From Rheum nobile (lineage: Eukaryota; Streptophyta; Magnoliopsida; Caryophyllales; Polygonaceae), in the NCBI GenBank assembly GCA_027886185.1, contig WOAB01000530.1:682001-746000 (forward strand): a stretch of DNA of 64,000 nt. Direction: 5' to 3'. Numbering within the stretch: the stretch's first letter is position 1; the number at the start of each line of letters is the position of its first letter. Shown piece by piece: positions 36,130-47,475 of this stretch. The notes under the pieces are model-generated. The model saw only the letters and a program-made list of their open reading frames with translations. It ran no database searches and was not told the origin of the DNA. A program made the position numbers and the translations under genes.

Positions 36130-37800
36130 TACGCATACTTCACATTTGTCTTTACTTGCTTTGCATTTTGGAATCAGGTTCATGTTCATTAGTCTTTGAA
36201 TAGACTTGTTATTCACATGCCCTAATCGTTTATGCCAAATATTAAAAGACTCAACAACATAAGCAATAGGATTAGTCTTATTCATTGAAACCTCAGTTAC
36301 AATAGTTTTTGGGATGACTGTCATTACATTCATTTTGACCAGTCCATCCTTTACATATCCTTTGCCCAAATACACCCCATTCTTAGAGAGAACCAACTTG
36401 TCGGACACGAAGTTGGTCGCGAATCCGTTCTTGCTCAGCAGAGTGCCGGAGATCAGATTCTTCCTTATGTCAGGCACATGCATGACGTTGGTGAGAGTCA
36501 GCTCCTTTCCAGAAGTCAGCTTCAACACCACTTTCCCGTAACCTTTCACCTTGGATGTGGACGAGTTCCCCATAAACAGATGCTCGTCCGTCTTGCTCTG
36601 CTGATAGGTAGTGAAGCATCCCTTGTCAGAGCAGATATGTCTGGTAGCACCCGTGTCGTACCACCATTCCCTTGGGTTGCTTCCAACCATGTTGACTTCA
36701 GACACTACAGCACACAGATCAGAATCCGAGAGCTTACCTTCAGTCATGTGGACTTGAGATTTCCCCTTGTCCTTGCGTGGATCAGCCTTGCTACGACAGA
36801 CGTCGGCTTTGTGACCCATCTTGCCACAGTTGTGACACTTCCCACTGAACTTCTTAGCGGGTTGCTTCTTTGAGTTGTTGGAGCTCTGGGGTTGGAACTT
36901 TCGTTTCTTCCCCCGGTCCTTGTGCTCAGCCAGATTAGCCTTCTGTTCAGCCGGCTCTTTCCCTTCTGCTTTGAGGTGGTCAGACTCAACCCGTAGCTTG
37001 ATTATCAAGTCTTCCACAGTCATGGCCTTTCTCTTGTGCTTCAGGTAGCTCTTGAAATCCTTCCAGGATGGAGGAAGTTTCTCAATGAATGCAGCAACCT
37101 GGAACGTCTCACAGATAGACATTCCTTCAGAGATGATCTCATACGTAAGGAGTTGCAGCTCTTCGACCTGTTTCATGATGGGCTTAGAGTCCACCATCTT
37201 GTAGTCCAGAAACTTCGCCACGGCGAACTTCTTCGAGCCTGCATCCTCAGACTTGTATTTCTTCTCCAAAGCAGTCCAGAGCTCCTTGGAGGTTTTGACC
37301 TTGTTGTACACTCTGTACAGTGGGTCTATCAGGCGGCTTTGAACCCAACCTTTGCACATGAAGTCTGCATGAGTCCATGCCTCAACACTGGCTAGCAGAT
37401 AAGCATCTGTATTGTCAGGCGACAACACAGGCTTGTCCTCAGTCAGATACTTCTCCAGCCTTAACGTGGTCAGGAAGAAGAACATCTTCTGCTGCCATAT
37501 TTTGAAGCCCGTTCCATCGAACTTGTCAGGCATCAAGCCAGCGTTCACAGCCCCAGGCAAATGCACCGTTGGTACAACAGTCTGAAGTGCAGCTGGATGG
37601 ACAGTCTGACGAACCTCAGAAGTCCCAACCACTGCGGGTTGCAGATTAGCAGCAGGCACATTTGCATCTTGCAGATTAACTGCTTGCACATGCCCCATTG
37701 GCAAACTCACTACTGGCAGACCACTCCCAAACTGAATTTGGGGCGTCGACTCAGACGAGTTTCCATTGACAGCTCCAACGATCTCGGTGTTATCACCCAT
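36127..37800 (-). pseudogene. copia Gag, protease and integrase zinc-binding region
   Basis: 557 codons from MGDNTEIVGAVNGNSS. Gag core reads LMPDKFDGTGFKIWQQKMFFFL. A knuckle CHNCGKMGHKADVC is followed by a lysine-rich stretch. The protease site is WWYDTGATRHIC. The integrase HHCC finger (WHKRLGHVNNKS ... CEVC) closes the reading, and TAG falls one codon after the last cysteine pair (CEVCV-stop-AKLTKTP). Copia polyproteins normally read straight through here, so TAG is most simply a CAG-to-TAG nonsense change. Confidence 0.92.
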
Positions 37801-38045
37801 GAAAACAGAATCTGTTTACAAAAACACAACCAGAAGTCAGTACTTTAAGTCAGTACTTTAAAGGATTCGAAAATTAATTCGATCGAAATTTCCGATGCGA
37901 TAGCTCCTGCAAAACACGTTAGAGAAATGCAGATATGCAGAATCGAATATCAAAAATGTAATCTGTGCAGAAATAATATGCGAAGAGCAGAACAAAATGA
38001 AACGAGCAGGAAATAACAGAACCGAAGTTAATCGAACGCTTATAA

Positions 38046-38408
38046 ATTCCACAAGCCCACAAGCCCGACCGGACCGGATCAGACGGACGGACGGCGCGCG
38101 TGAGTGGTCAAGCTCTTCTCTCCATAGTCACAAAGTTCTTACCTCGGCTTGGGTGATAGTGGTATATAAACCACTCAATTCTACTCCCACATTTCCGATG
38201 TGGGATGTAGAATCGCACCCCAAACTCCATTTGGGTGTTGTAAGCAACCACCTTTGAGTCCTCATTTCTCATTCAAACGGAACCTGAATTTATCGTATGA
38301 GCACACTACGTTGTAGAGCTCGCGGAGACGAATCCAACGCTCCCATAATCCGGCACAACCGGTGACCGGAGCCCACCGGAAAAGTGCCCGGAAAATTCAG
38401 TTCCAACA
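38046..38408 (-). repeat. 5' LTR of copia element, 3'-truncated
   Basis: Matches 3' LTR positions 32683-33041 nearly base for base, then breaks off at about 38046 into leader sequence. The LTR end and the primer binding site are deleted. Confidence 0.85.
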
Positions 38409-39245
38409 AACCCACCGCGTGTTTCTCGAGTTCGATCTTCTTCCACGTCGTCTTCTAGCTAGGTACTCATATGTCTATGGTAGGCCAGCATTCGCGTTAT
38501 GCAAATTGATATCTACCGTGGAATGTAGTTGGATAGATTATATATAGGATATGATTGGATCAATCTAAGCCAAGGAGTAATCTTTTTGCACTTTGGGAAC
38601 AGGGGAATGATCTCAATAACGTACAAAACCACATCCACGACAAAGCCAAAAATACGTGTAGGGATCGTGTGCTAGGCCGATCTGGAAACTTTCGCTGATT
38701 TGTTTTTTAGTAATTCGTCTTCTTCACTAGTTAATTAATGGTCTTGGGTTCAAACAATTTGTGTACATCCAAGACAAACCCAACTTAATTGTATGCTGAA
38801 TCAATGGTCTTAATCCCTTACAAAAGTCACCATTTTCATTATAGATCGATTTTGAGCTGGCAAAAACCGTAAAGGCGCAACTAAACTTGGAATATTGCTG
38901 ACACAGATCGATTTGTACTAAATCTGAGGTCTTTTTTTTTTAAAAAGCAAATATATGAGGTCTTAAGTATCTAGCTAATTACTCAAGATGGGTAGATATG
39001 TAAATCACCTTTTTCCATTGTCAAGAAAAATTACACCGACATAACTGACGAAATCTCACCAAATATATATCCATATTTTTTAGCCGACACCCCAATTTCA
39101 TGCGTTTTCAGTTTTTGCATGAGACTTATGAATGAGGATGAAGTAAGATGGGCGAGAAGGGCTTGTACCAAATTTTCTTTTTTACAAGTAAATTTATATT
39201 TCCTTTTAGATAAAGATATATCTAAATCTTTACAAATGCAGATTT
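38409..39245. other. non-coding AT-rich stretch
   Basis: No gene or element ends recognised. Confidence 0.45.
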
Positions 39246-39249
39246 TTAC

Positions 39250-40375
39250 TAGAACTTTCTAAATAACTTTACATGTCGAGTTCGTTTTTAAGAATTTATG
39301 TCTAGTAGAATATATATCAAATAATGAAGTACACCCTTTTGTAATTATTCGAATAAAATTCATGATTGATGTATGATTAATGTCATGAATAGCAAGGTAG
39401 TCAGTTGTCTTGTTGGAGTGTCTGTAACAATGAAAAATGAGACGAAACAAAACAATTTAGTAAGGAACGAGTGTCTAATATAATTGTTCGAATTTCTTAT
39501 GGTATTTTCCAAATTTTTTTAGTGAGTTAATGATGATTAAATTATCACATTCTATGACAAGTTTATTAATACGTAAGAAAACTGCTTTATGAATAGCCTC
39601 TAAAGTAAGATAGACATGTATGGGATTGGTTTTATATCTACATATATTACCTCTCCTTGATGGTTTCAAAGAATAAAGCTAGTATGAAAAGTTTGGTTGG
39701 TTCTTTTTGATCCGTCAAAGTTAACTTTAACCCAATCTGGAGGTGGTTTCTTTCAAATTCTATATGTGAGAAGATGTCGTTTATTTTTCCTAGATATATT
39801 TTTGGAGGAAGTCACACTTTGCAGTTTTCTAGTTTTGAAATTTAAGAATGACAAGGTCAAAAGGATTGGAGTGTCGTTGAGCATCGTCTTTATTAAAGAT
39901 AATTATATTGTGGTGTTTCCATATCATGCACTAGAGGAAATATATAAGTTCAGAAGAAATATTAGATGTTCTAAAAAATTGAAGATCAGGACAAGAGTAG
40001 AGGTGTGTTGAAAAAGAAAATTGTTGCATGTTTTAATTTCAATATCATGTATTTGTTTAGTGTAGGGGCATGCAAAGAAAATATGATTTAGATTTTTAGT
40101 GTCTGAATTACACATGCTGCAATGAGAGTAAACTCTAGAATAGTGACAATTAAGACGTTCCGTTTTAGGGAGGCTATCTGTAAAAGCTTTTCATATAAAA
40201 ATTTATATTTTGGGAGGAACGTTTACTTTCCAAATCCAGGTTGTAGAGTAGTTTGTTGGGTGTATATTGGGAGTATGGGTAAGGGTTCGAGCTGACTTAA
40301 CTGAGAAACTTTAGTCAAACAAAAAATTACAGACAAGTCGGTCCTCAATATTGGTGTTAGGAATATGTATTTTTA
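39250..40375 (-). pseudogene. LINE tail (zf-RVT and RNase H), degenerate
   Basis: The minus strand reads STTWIWKVNVPPKI, then LPKTERLNCHYS, the zinc finger CSMCNSDTKNLNHIFFACPY, and further down ITKPSRRGN, AIHKAVFLRINKLVIECDN and a RNase H end HCYRHSNKTTDYLAIHDIN. Many stops and frame changes. 5'-truncated; its upstream edge meets the repeat at 40376. Confidence 0.78.
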
Positions 40376-40790
40376 AAAGATCTATCTATATACTATTACT
40401 AAAGCCGTAATTATATCTCCTACGTGTCGTTCATCTAAGTATGCAACGTCATCAAATAATTATGTATATTTACATATTCATCCTTATTCTATTTACAATT
40501 CATTTTATCTTTTAGTTATATAAATTCCTAATTTACCACCCCAAAATATTTTTCATAGATATTACTTTTTCTTACACATATTCCAACTTCAAATAATTTT
40601 AATTTCCTTCATTGTTCCACGAATTAATATTCTTTTTACATGTAGAGTATTTTTATTATAAAGAATATGAAATATATTACTTTCCTTTTACTAATTCTAT
40701 GTGTCACATGACTCACATGCTTAATTAGTGTCCACAATATAATATGTATATAGATATGCATATAGAATATAGATGGTCCAATGACGTAAT
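40376..40790 (+). repeat. dispersed AT-rich repeat, copy 2
   Basis: Plus-strand partner of 31550-31870. It starts near GATCTATCTATATACTATTA and ends near GCATATAGAATATAGATGG; these two ends are loosely inverted. Confidence 0.55.
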
Positions 40791-41656
40791 TAAAGTAGCA
40801 ATACCAATATACCATGCATATTGTCAAATTATTTAATTTGGATCTTACGTATTAAACAAGTTAGATCATGCTTGCTATTTTTTTAATCAAAATTAATTTG
40901 TTATATGTATATAGATACCAAATCGAATCAGTATATAGTTACCAAAATTATATTAATATATCCTTAATATATAATGTAATATATATATAAGGAAAAAAAT
41001 ATATTATAAACTTATTAATATGTACTTACCTTAATTTTTGATCCTGTGTATATTTATAATATGGATGTGGATATCGCTTTATATAGATGTACATATACGT
41101 ACGTCTCTTCCAAATTGATTTAGTGTTAAAGTAATATATATATATATATGATTATTTTTTACCATGCTTAATTATTACAATTTATTGATATATGAGTTAA
41201 ATTAGGTAGTTTGACCTATCTTTTGACCTATCTTACCTTTTCACTCATATACAAAAGAATATCAGACATTGCTACAACTTAGAGAATGAAGACTTACATG
41301 TCTATTATTATCTTCAATCTCTTGAGAATAATTGATCTATAAGGTTATGTATCTTATCTACATTTTTTGTTTTTGTTTTATCATATGAAATTATATACAT
41401 ATTGGTTTAGATCTTGAGAGTAATATGTTTTTGAATTTATGTCATACAAAGGCTTATTGTATTCGAGTCAATTGCTAGAGTTCATTTCGATATAATTGTT
41501 AGGGCTAAGTGCAAGTGATTAATTAGTTTAGTTAAGAAATTTGAATAGGATAGAAAGTGGATTTAAGCTCTTACACACTAACGTTTTTATGTTAGGAGGT
41601 GAATCTCAACTTAAAACTAAAAACGTATTATACTTAATATTGCACCTCGTTTCATA
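40791..41656. other. AT-rich stretch, no gene seen
   Basis: Low-complexity TATATA-rich DNA up to the target site of the large Mutator-like element. Confidence 0.5.
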
Positions 41657-41664
41657 TTGTTTTA

Positions 41665-41785
41665 GGTAAAAGATATATACACACGAAAAATCGTCTAAAT
41701 GCAAACCAAAGTGTGCGTTAACCCTTAACGTACAGATTTTGTGCGATATTTCTTAACGCACAAGGGACAGAAGAGGCATTTTCGA
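41665..41785 (+). repeat. left terminal inverted repeat of the large Mutator-like element
   Basis: About 115-120 bp, pairing with 51060-51178. Best conserved are TATATACACAC, GTCTAAATGCA and ACAAGGGACAGAA. Confidence 0.8.
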
Positions 41786-42100
41786 AAAATTCGGGGGTAA
41801 AATGTGTGCGACATTCCTTAACGCACAGGTTGAATTGGGCCAAGCGAGACAAGCCCAAAAATAGTCTGGCTCAGCTTAACCACGTGTGCGTTAAGTGTAG
41901 TCGCACATATTTCTGTGCGATTAGAGTTAACGCACAATGGTGTGCGTTAAGTAATATCGCACATATTTATGTGCGACCAGACTTAACGCACAGGTTGAAT
42001 TGGGTCAAGGGAGACAAGCCCAAAAATAGTCTGGCCCAGCTTAACCACGTGTGCGTTAACTCTAATCGCACAGAAATATGTGCGATTAGAGTTAACGCAC
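41713..42100. promoter_or_regulatory. left cluster of nine 21-bp palindromes, 5' of the PMD gene
   Basis: GTGCG-N11-CGCAC starts at 41713 (one mismatch), 41741, 41806, 41886, 41915, 41942, 41971, 42051 and 42080. Arm spacing is always 11. The N11 usually begins or ends TTAA. A 165-bp direct repeat (41827 and 41992) contributes part of the array. The cluster lies partly in the terminal inverted repeat and partly in the upstream region of the PMD gene (start codon 42244). It is probably a binding array for a dimeric element protein. Confidence 0.8.
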
Positions 42101-42243
42101 AATGGTGCGATAAGGGTTGAAGCCGATTCTTCTTCCCCTTTCCCATTTCCTGATTTCGGCGTCGAATTTTTTTCCCGAATTTTTTCCGGTTTCTTCGATT
42201 TCTATTTCCCAGAATTTTCGGCTATTGAATCTCAAATCCGATC

Positions 42244-45200
42244 ATGGATTCAACTAGGGGGGCTCATGGCGGTCCGACTGGTGGTGATGAGGTGGCCGAA
42301 GGCGTTGAGGCGGCGGCGACCGGAGCTCCTGTGCAGCAGACTCGCGCCGGTGGTGGTTGTTTGGCGTCTGGTTCCGGAGCTGAGGGGGTGCAGACGACGG
42401 CCGGTCTCGGTGGAGGAGCCGCCGCTGGTGTCGGAGGTGGAGCCGCCGTCGGTGTCGGAGGTGGAGCCGCCGCTGGTGAAGCTCCGGCTTGGATGGCCAT
42501 GGAGGAGGAGGAGGAGGAGGAGGATGAGGAGGATGGTAGCTTAGTCCGACGGACTACTGGTGGCGCGAGACGTCGGTTGACCCCATTGATCCCGTCGAGT
42601 CCACCTATTGACGTTACACCCACAACAGGCATCAGTCGTCAGGTAAGTAGATTTGCTTAGAAATCATCCAAATTTATTCAAATTTTGTCGTTAAATTTTA
42701 ATCGTTATATTTGTTAGATTTGCTTAGATTTCATCTAAATTTTGACGTTAAATTTTAATCGTTATATTTGTTATATTTGTTAGATTTGCTTAGATTTCAT
42801 CTAAATTTTGACGTTAAATTTTAATCGTTATATTTGTTAGATTTGCTTGGAATTCATCCAAAATTAAGTTTATATAAAATTTAGAGAAATATGATAAAAT
42901 ATATATAATTTATATGAAATTTAAATGAAATTTAAAATGTCATATAATATTTAGCGAAATAGGTATGAAAGTTAGATAATTCTGAACCGATCAATAAATA
43001 TGAAATTTAGATAAAATAGATTAATTAGAAATAATGCTTTATAAAATTAGATATTATAGATATTAAATTATATAACTTAAGTTTAAAATAAAAGTTCGAA
43101 TTTCGTTTGAAATTGAGAGAAATAAATTAATGATATTAGAGAATGACTATAATAAATTACGAAACAATAATTTTAGGCATTACGGGACGCGTTGGGTGGA
43201 TCTGAGGGGATGACACATCCCGCTCCGGTAGCTGATCGACGTGGTGTGCCTAGAAAGCATATCTCAGCGACAGTGCGGCGTCATGCGGTGCAGATGAGGG
43301 CGGACTTATTAGCAGTAGAGTCACCGGTTCCAGCTTCTGGTCCGACTGAGGATTCGTCGCCGGTTCCAGCTTCTTGTCCGACCGAGGATGCGAGGATGGA
43401 GGACGCATACATCACATCTGGTGACGATATGCCAGTTGATGAAGTGGCATGTCATGTGTCAGACGAGGACGAGGATCTGCTGGCAGACTACACGGTTTCT
43501 TATGAGCCGATTTTACCGGATGAGACCGACCCTCCACCTCCTTGTTCTGTCCCATCCCCCGTTTCCTCCCCGTTCCCTTATAGTCTTGCTGCCCCCTCCC
43601 CTATTTCTTCCCCTGCACCAGCTCCAGCACCAGCACCAGCTCCAGCACCAGCTCATGGCCCCGTTCAAGGGCAGTCTTCTTGGATGCCTGGAGGGCCGCA
43701 CGTCCCTTTCCTCCTTCCGAGCTACACCACACATATCGCGAGGGCGATTTATGATTTGACTCCTTTGGCCCCTCCTCCCCCTCGTGCCCCCACCCTTCCA
43801 CAGCAGCGACGGCGCAGGAGAGCTAGAGGACAGGCTGCTCCAGAGGATGCTCCAGAGGCTGCACCAGAGGCTGCTCCCGAGGTTGCGCCGGAGGAGGCTG
43901 CAGATGTTGAGGCCGCTCCCCGTGTTTCAGGCCGTCAGGCCCGCCAGCAGACTCAGGATTTGGTGCGTTTTCTTAACTCATTTGTCTTGTAGAAATGTAA
44001 TTATTTTTTTTAATTTTGTAGCTAATATTAATTATCGAACATGTAGACACGTAAGGTCTTGAGGGTTCACTTCCACGTCGGCATCGTCACAGATCTTGAG
44101 CCGTTCATCAGACCCGAGCCAGAGTCATGGTTTCGGCTAGCGGAGCGTAGTGGCCTCACACATCTCCGTGTTCTTGGCACCGTGGCTATTGATCGCGTCC
44201 TGGTCTCTGCTTTTGTGGAGAGATGGCACCCTGAGACGTCATCGTTCCATTTTCCTTGGGGTGAGATGACGATTACGCTACACGACGTTTATGAGATACT
44301 CAGGGTGCCCATTGACGGGAGGAGCTGTACGGCACCAGGTGTGAACGATCTAGAGCTCAGACGGAGGATTGCGCTGGAGCTTTTTGGGTTTGACGATAGT
44401 TCTCAGGTGGATAGATGGTACCGTACTGGCGGCATTCCTATCGTGAGGCTACAGGACGATTTGACGCACATGATGGGTAGCGAACAGAGGGACGAGAGCG
44501 TCTTGGCTTCACTTTATCTGTTCTTGATGCTCGGCTCCACAGTGTTGGTCGACAAGTCTACCCGTCAGATCAAGCACAAGTGGTTGGCACTATTGTTCGA
44601 TCACGAGGCCACAGGCCAATATGCATGGGGAGCAGGCATTCTGGCGTTCTTGTACCGGAACTTAGGACAGGCGTCCAGACGAGAGGCACAGGGCATTGCC
44701 AGTTGTGGCATACTTTTGAGGGTAAGAATTTAAATTTAATAAATTTGAATTTACTTTATACATTATAATTATTTCTTTTGTAACCTTATACTTCGTTCGA
44801 TCTTCTTATGTAGTCATGGATATGGGCGTACTTTCCTCATTTCCGTGGACATTATGTCACGGACCCAGCTGCCATGGCCGACGATGCTTCTGCCATCAGA
44901 GACGGCCAGGAGGTACCACAGAGCAAAGAGCCAGGGCGTTTGGTGTGTATGCGCCAGATGCTGGACAATATTAGATATGAGGAGGTAATATGTTTCACCA
45001 TATTAGTATTTTAATTTATAATATGTACTTCATGCTATATATTTTATAATATGTTATCAATTTTATTTGTTACAGGTACAGTGGTGTCCGTTTCGTAGAG
45101 TATCATTCGACCGACCAGAGTACGCTCCTTCCCTGTTTAGAGGGATCATTCAGATCATGGATATTCAGGAGCCGTACCTGTCGGACCGCTGCCTTCGTCA

Positions 45201-45801
45201 GTTTAGCCATGTACAGGGGATCCCGATCTTACCCCCAGAGCCGAGCTCATTGATCCGACAGGACGACCTCAGGCATTACGACGTCAAATTCGACGCTCAT
45301 CTATTGTGGGCATGGGATGAGGATCCGAGGCCTTTGATCCATGTTGAGGCGCCACCAGTCACACGCTATTGGGATGTTACAGATGACTATCTGGATTGGT
45401 TGGACGAGTATTCACATGTGCTGGTGGATCCTAGATCCACCAGACAGGATCGTCCTCATGGCCCTGTCCATCCCACACCATCGGTGGACACTCTTGCGGT
45501 ATGTGCAATTTGTTTAAATCAATTAATGTCATTTATTAATTAATCATATTTAAATTCTAATGGGTATTTGCCAATACAGCGGAACCAGTTGGTTGCTGGT
45601 GAGATTCGTGCCTATTTCCAGAGGCGGACGCGTAGGGATCTTATCCCCGTTCAGGAGGTTGACGAGATGATGTCTCTTCTATTGCATATGTTGATTGATG
45701 AGACTCCTCCGATGGCCCCTCCTCCACCTCGTGCATCACAGATATTCCCGGATTCCATACACGAGCCGGGGGAGGGTAGTGGGAGTCAGCTCGGAGATTA
45801 G
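42244..45801 (+). CDS. plant mobile domain (PMD, MAIN/MAIL1-like) protein, 6 exons
   Basis: Exons 42244-42642, 43177-43962, 44047-44721, 44814-44984, 45076-45498 and 45580-45801 join in frame at GT-AG sites, every junction in phase 0, for about 891 aa. The first 395 residues look disordered: Gly/Ala repeats, a Glu run (about residues 86-98) and Pro/Ala repeats. From residue 396 the PMD fold is read: FIRPEPESWFRLAERSGLTH, SAFVERWHPETSSFHFPWGE, MTITLHDVYEILRVPIDG, later SWIWAYFPHFRG and VQWCPFRR. PMD proteins such as Arabidopsis MAIN and MAIL1 act in nuclear silencing and genome stability; many copies are transposon-borne. No stop or frameshift is seen. Its job inside the element is unknown. 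Splice sites are my reading of consensus and frame. Confidence 0.82.
42640..42850 (+). repeat. tandem repeat in PMD intron 1
   Basis: A unit of about 65 bp with GACGTTAAATTTTAATCGTT and ATTTGTTAGATTTGCTTAGA recurs about three times at the start of intron 1. Confidence 0.7.
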
Positions 45802-46955
45802 CGATGTTATGTGTTTTGAAATTGTGTTTTGGACTTGTGTTTTGTATTTTGGGTTACATATGTATACATTTTAATTTGCCCAATAGGACCAACAAACGCA
45901 TATTGGGCCCTAACTAGGCCCGAACAAGCATATTGGGCCTAAACTAGGCCCAATAGGACCAACAAACGCATATTGGGCCCAAACTAGGCCCGAACAAGCA
46001 TATTGGGCCTAAACTAGGCCCAATAAGACCAACAAACGCATATTGGGCCCAATACATTAGTATAAACCATGACTGATGAATGCTTTATAAGTATAAAGTT
46101 CTAAATCATATATTAGTATTAACCATATGATAAGATAATATTAATTTATTTAATATGCATTTAATCCTAAACCCTAAACCGTTGGAACGTATATAAGAAA
46201 CCCTAAACCCTATCCTAAACCCTAAAACTAGGCCCATTATAACTTCATAAAACTTTGTCTGGGCCCATTAACTTATAATACGAGTGAGACATCAGTATAA
46301 TATTATAATAACATAGTATTATAACCTATACGTACAGCTTCTTCATACTTCGTGATATATCGTTACTATGAAACTCATGTAAGTATATAGTGCAAGTAGA
46401 GATTGCTTAAGAATTATGTACAATACATTAGTATAAACCATGACTGATGAATGCTTTATAAGTGTATTCATTGGGCAATACAGTAGAGATTGCTTAAGAA
46501 TTATGTACAATGCATTTAATCCTAAACCCTAAACCCTAAATCCTACCCTAAACCCTAAAACAATACTATGCATTAACCCTAAACGCACACATATTCATTG
46601 GGCTGTTACGAAGCCCAATGACTGTTGGGGCCAGAGTCAAGCCCATCCAGGTGTGCGTTAAGCCTAAACGCACACCCAGAGTCAAGCCCAGCCAGGTGTG
46701 CGTTAAGCCTAAACGCACACCCAGAATCCATCCTGAACGGCCAATATTCGGCCGTTATGAAATCCGATCGTTCTCTGTGCGTTAAGGGATAACGCACCAA
46801 CGGTAAGAATTTTATAACGGTCGAATTTCCCTCCTATATATACCCATATCAATTTCTTCATACTTCCACATCCAAACACAACAATCACCTTTTTGCTTTA
46901 GTTTTGGCAAGACTTTATATTTTCTTATACAATAATTCGTATTACATATCAGGGG
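45802..46955. other. spacer between PMD and GRF genes, repeat-rich
   Basis: Contains about 2.3 tandem copies of a 78-bp unit (45880-46050) with GCATATTGGGCC and AACTAGGCCC, two blocks of telomere-like AAACCCT units (46168-46215 and 46510-46560), and a 42-bp direct repeat starting AATACATTAGTATAAACC (46060 and 46423). Palindromes and a TATA box follow at the right end. Confidence 0.7.
46568..46797. promoter_or_regulatory. middle cluster of 21-bp palindromes, 5' of the GRF gene
   Basis: Copies start at 46568 (left arm degenerate), 46653, 46698 and 46777, all with the same N11 spacing. The last ends about 35 bp before a TATA box (CTATATATACC, about 46833). They are not part of the terminal repeats, so their recurrence here points to a role in expression. 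Confidence 0.78.
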
Positions 46956-47285
46956 ATGACTTCATCCTCCAACAGTGCATTGCCTCCGGTTACAATGTGC
47001 GAATGCAATTTTCCGGTCGTATTGTACACTTGCGACAGGCCCAATCACTATAAAAGAAGGTACCTCGCATGCAAAGATTACGTCCCATCGGAGCGGTATG
47101 AAGATGAAAGAGGGTGTCGTACCTTTAAGTGGCTCGATCCACCGTATGACGAGAATACTGCCAAGGTTATCAAAGATCTGGTGAAGGAAAGAAATAAGCT
47201 TCAAGAACTGTGTGACACCCTTTCCGATAAATGTTGGAAGTTAAAGAGAACGATATATTATCGGGGTTATGATATAACGAAATGA
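46956..47285 (+). CDS. small GRF-type zinc-finger protein
   Basis: Single exon, 109 aa, about 120 bp downstream of a TATA box. Residues 14-60 fit the GRF finger: CECNFPVVLYTC, then RRYLACKDY, then GCRTFKWLD, with the usual cysteines and aromatic residues. The C-terminal 40 residues (KVIKDLVKERNKLQELCDTL and onwards) look like a coiled coil that could pair subunits. GRF fingers bind single-stranded DNA or RNA in some nucleases and topoisomerases; small plant GRF proteins with a coiled coil are common in transposons. Its exact role is unknown; it could be an accessory nucleic-acid-binding factor. Confidence 0.78.
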   Translation: MTSSSNSALPPVTMCECNFPVVLYTCDRPNHYKRRYLACKDYVPSERYEDERGCRTFKWLDPPYDENTAKVIKDLVKERNKLQELCDTLSDKCWKLKRTIYYRGYDITK

Positions 47286-47475
47286 TGTTGTTTGATTATG
47301 TAATATTACAATGTTATGATTGTATAAGTTTAATGTCTTCTTATATTGTATTCCAATTTTAAGTATGTAATTTTACGTTTGGATTACTCTCAAACACACC
47401 AAAGCAATAATAATCAGCAAATAATCAAGCTAAATAACATCAAATTTCATATTGTATTACAATTCACACTAAACT

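Larger units (their letters stand above)
32485..38408 (-). mobile_element. Ty1/copia retrotransposon (Tnt1/RE-like), nearly intact gag-pol
   Basis: The complete 3' LTR is 32485-33041. The other LTR (38046-38408) lacks its last 200 bp or so, together with the primer site. Between them is one 1393-codon frame (37800-33622) interrupted by a single amber codon. The polypurine tract GTGGGGGA abuts the 3' LTR. I could not find matching 5-bp target duplications (left flank ...ATAAAC, right flank AACCC...). Confidence 0.92.

Noticed and set aside
32479..38413. 5-bp target duplication for the minus-strand copia element
   Set aside because: Left flank ATAAAC and right flank AACCC do not match; I do not claim one.
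41713..42100. CRISPR-like array of short repeats and spacers
   Set aside because: The repeats are degenerate palindromes with variable distances in a plant transposon; no cas genes, and eukaryotic context.
43513..43801. Minus-strand readings opposite PMD exon 2
   Set aside because: Shadows of the Pro/Ala repeat coding sequence (poly-Trp/Cys/Ser readings).
42244..47285. PMD and GRF genes as ordinary host genes
   Set aside because: Both lie between inverted ends with a target duplication and share the 21-bp palindromes with the transposase gene, so they are element cargo.
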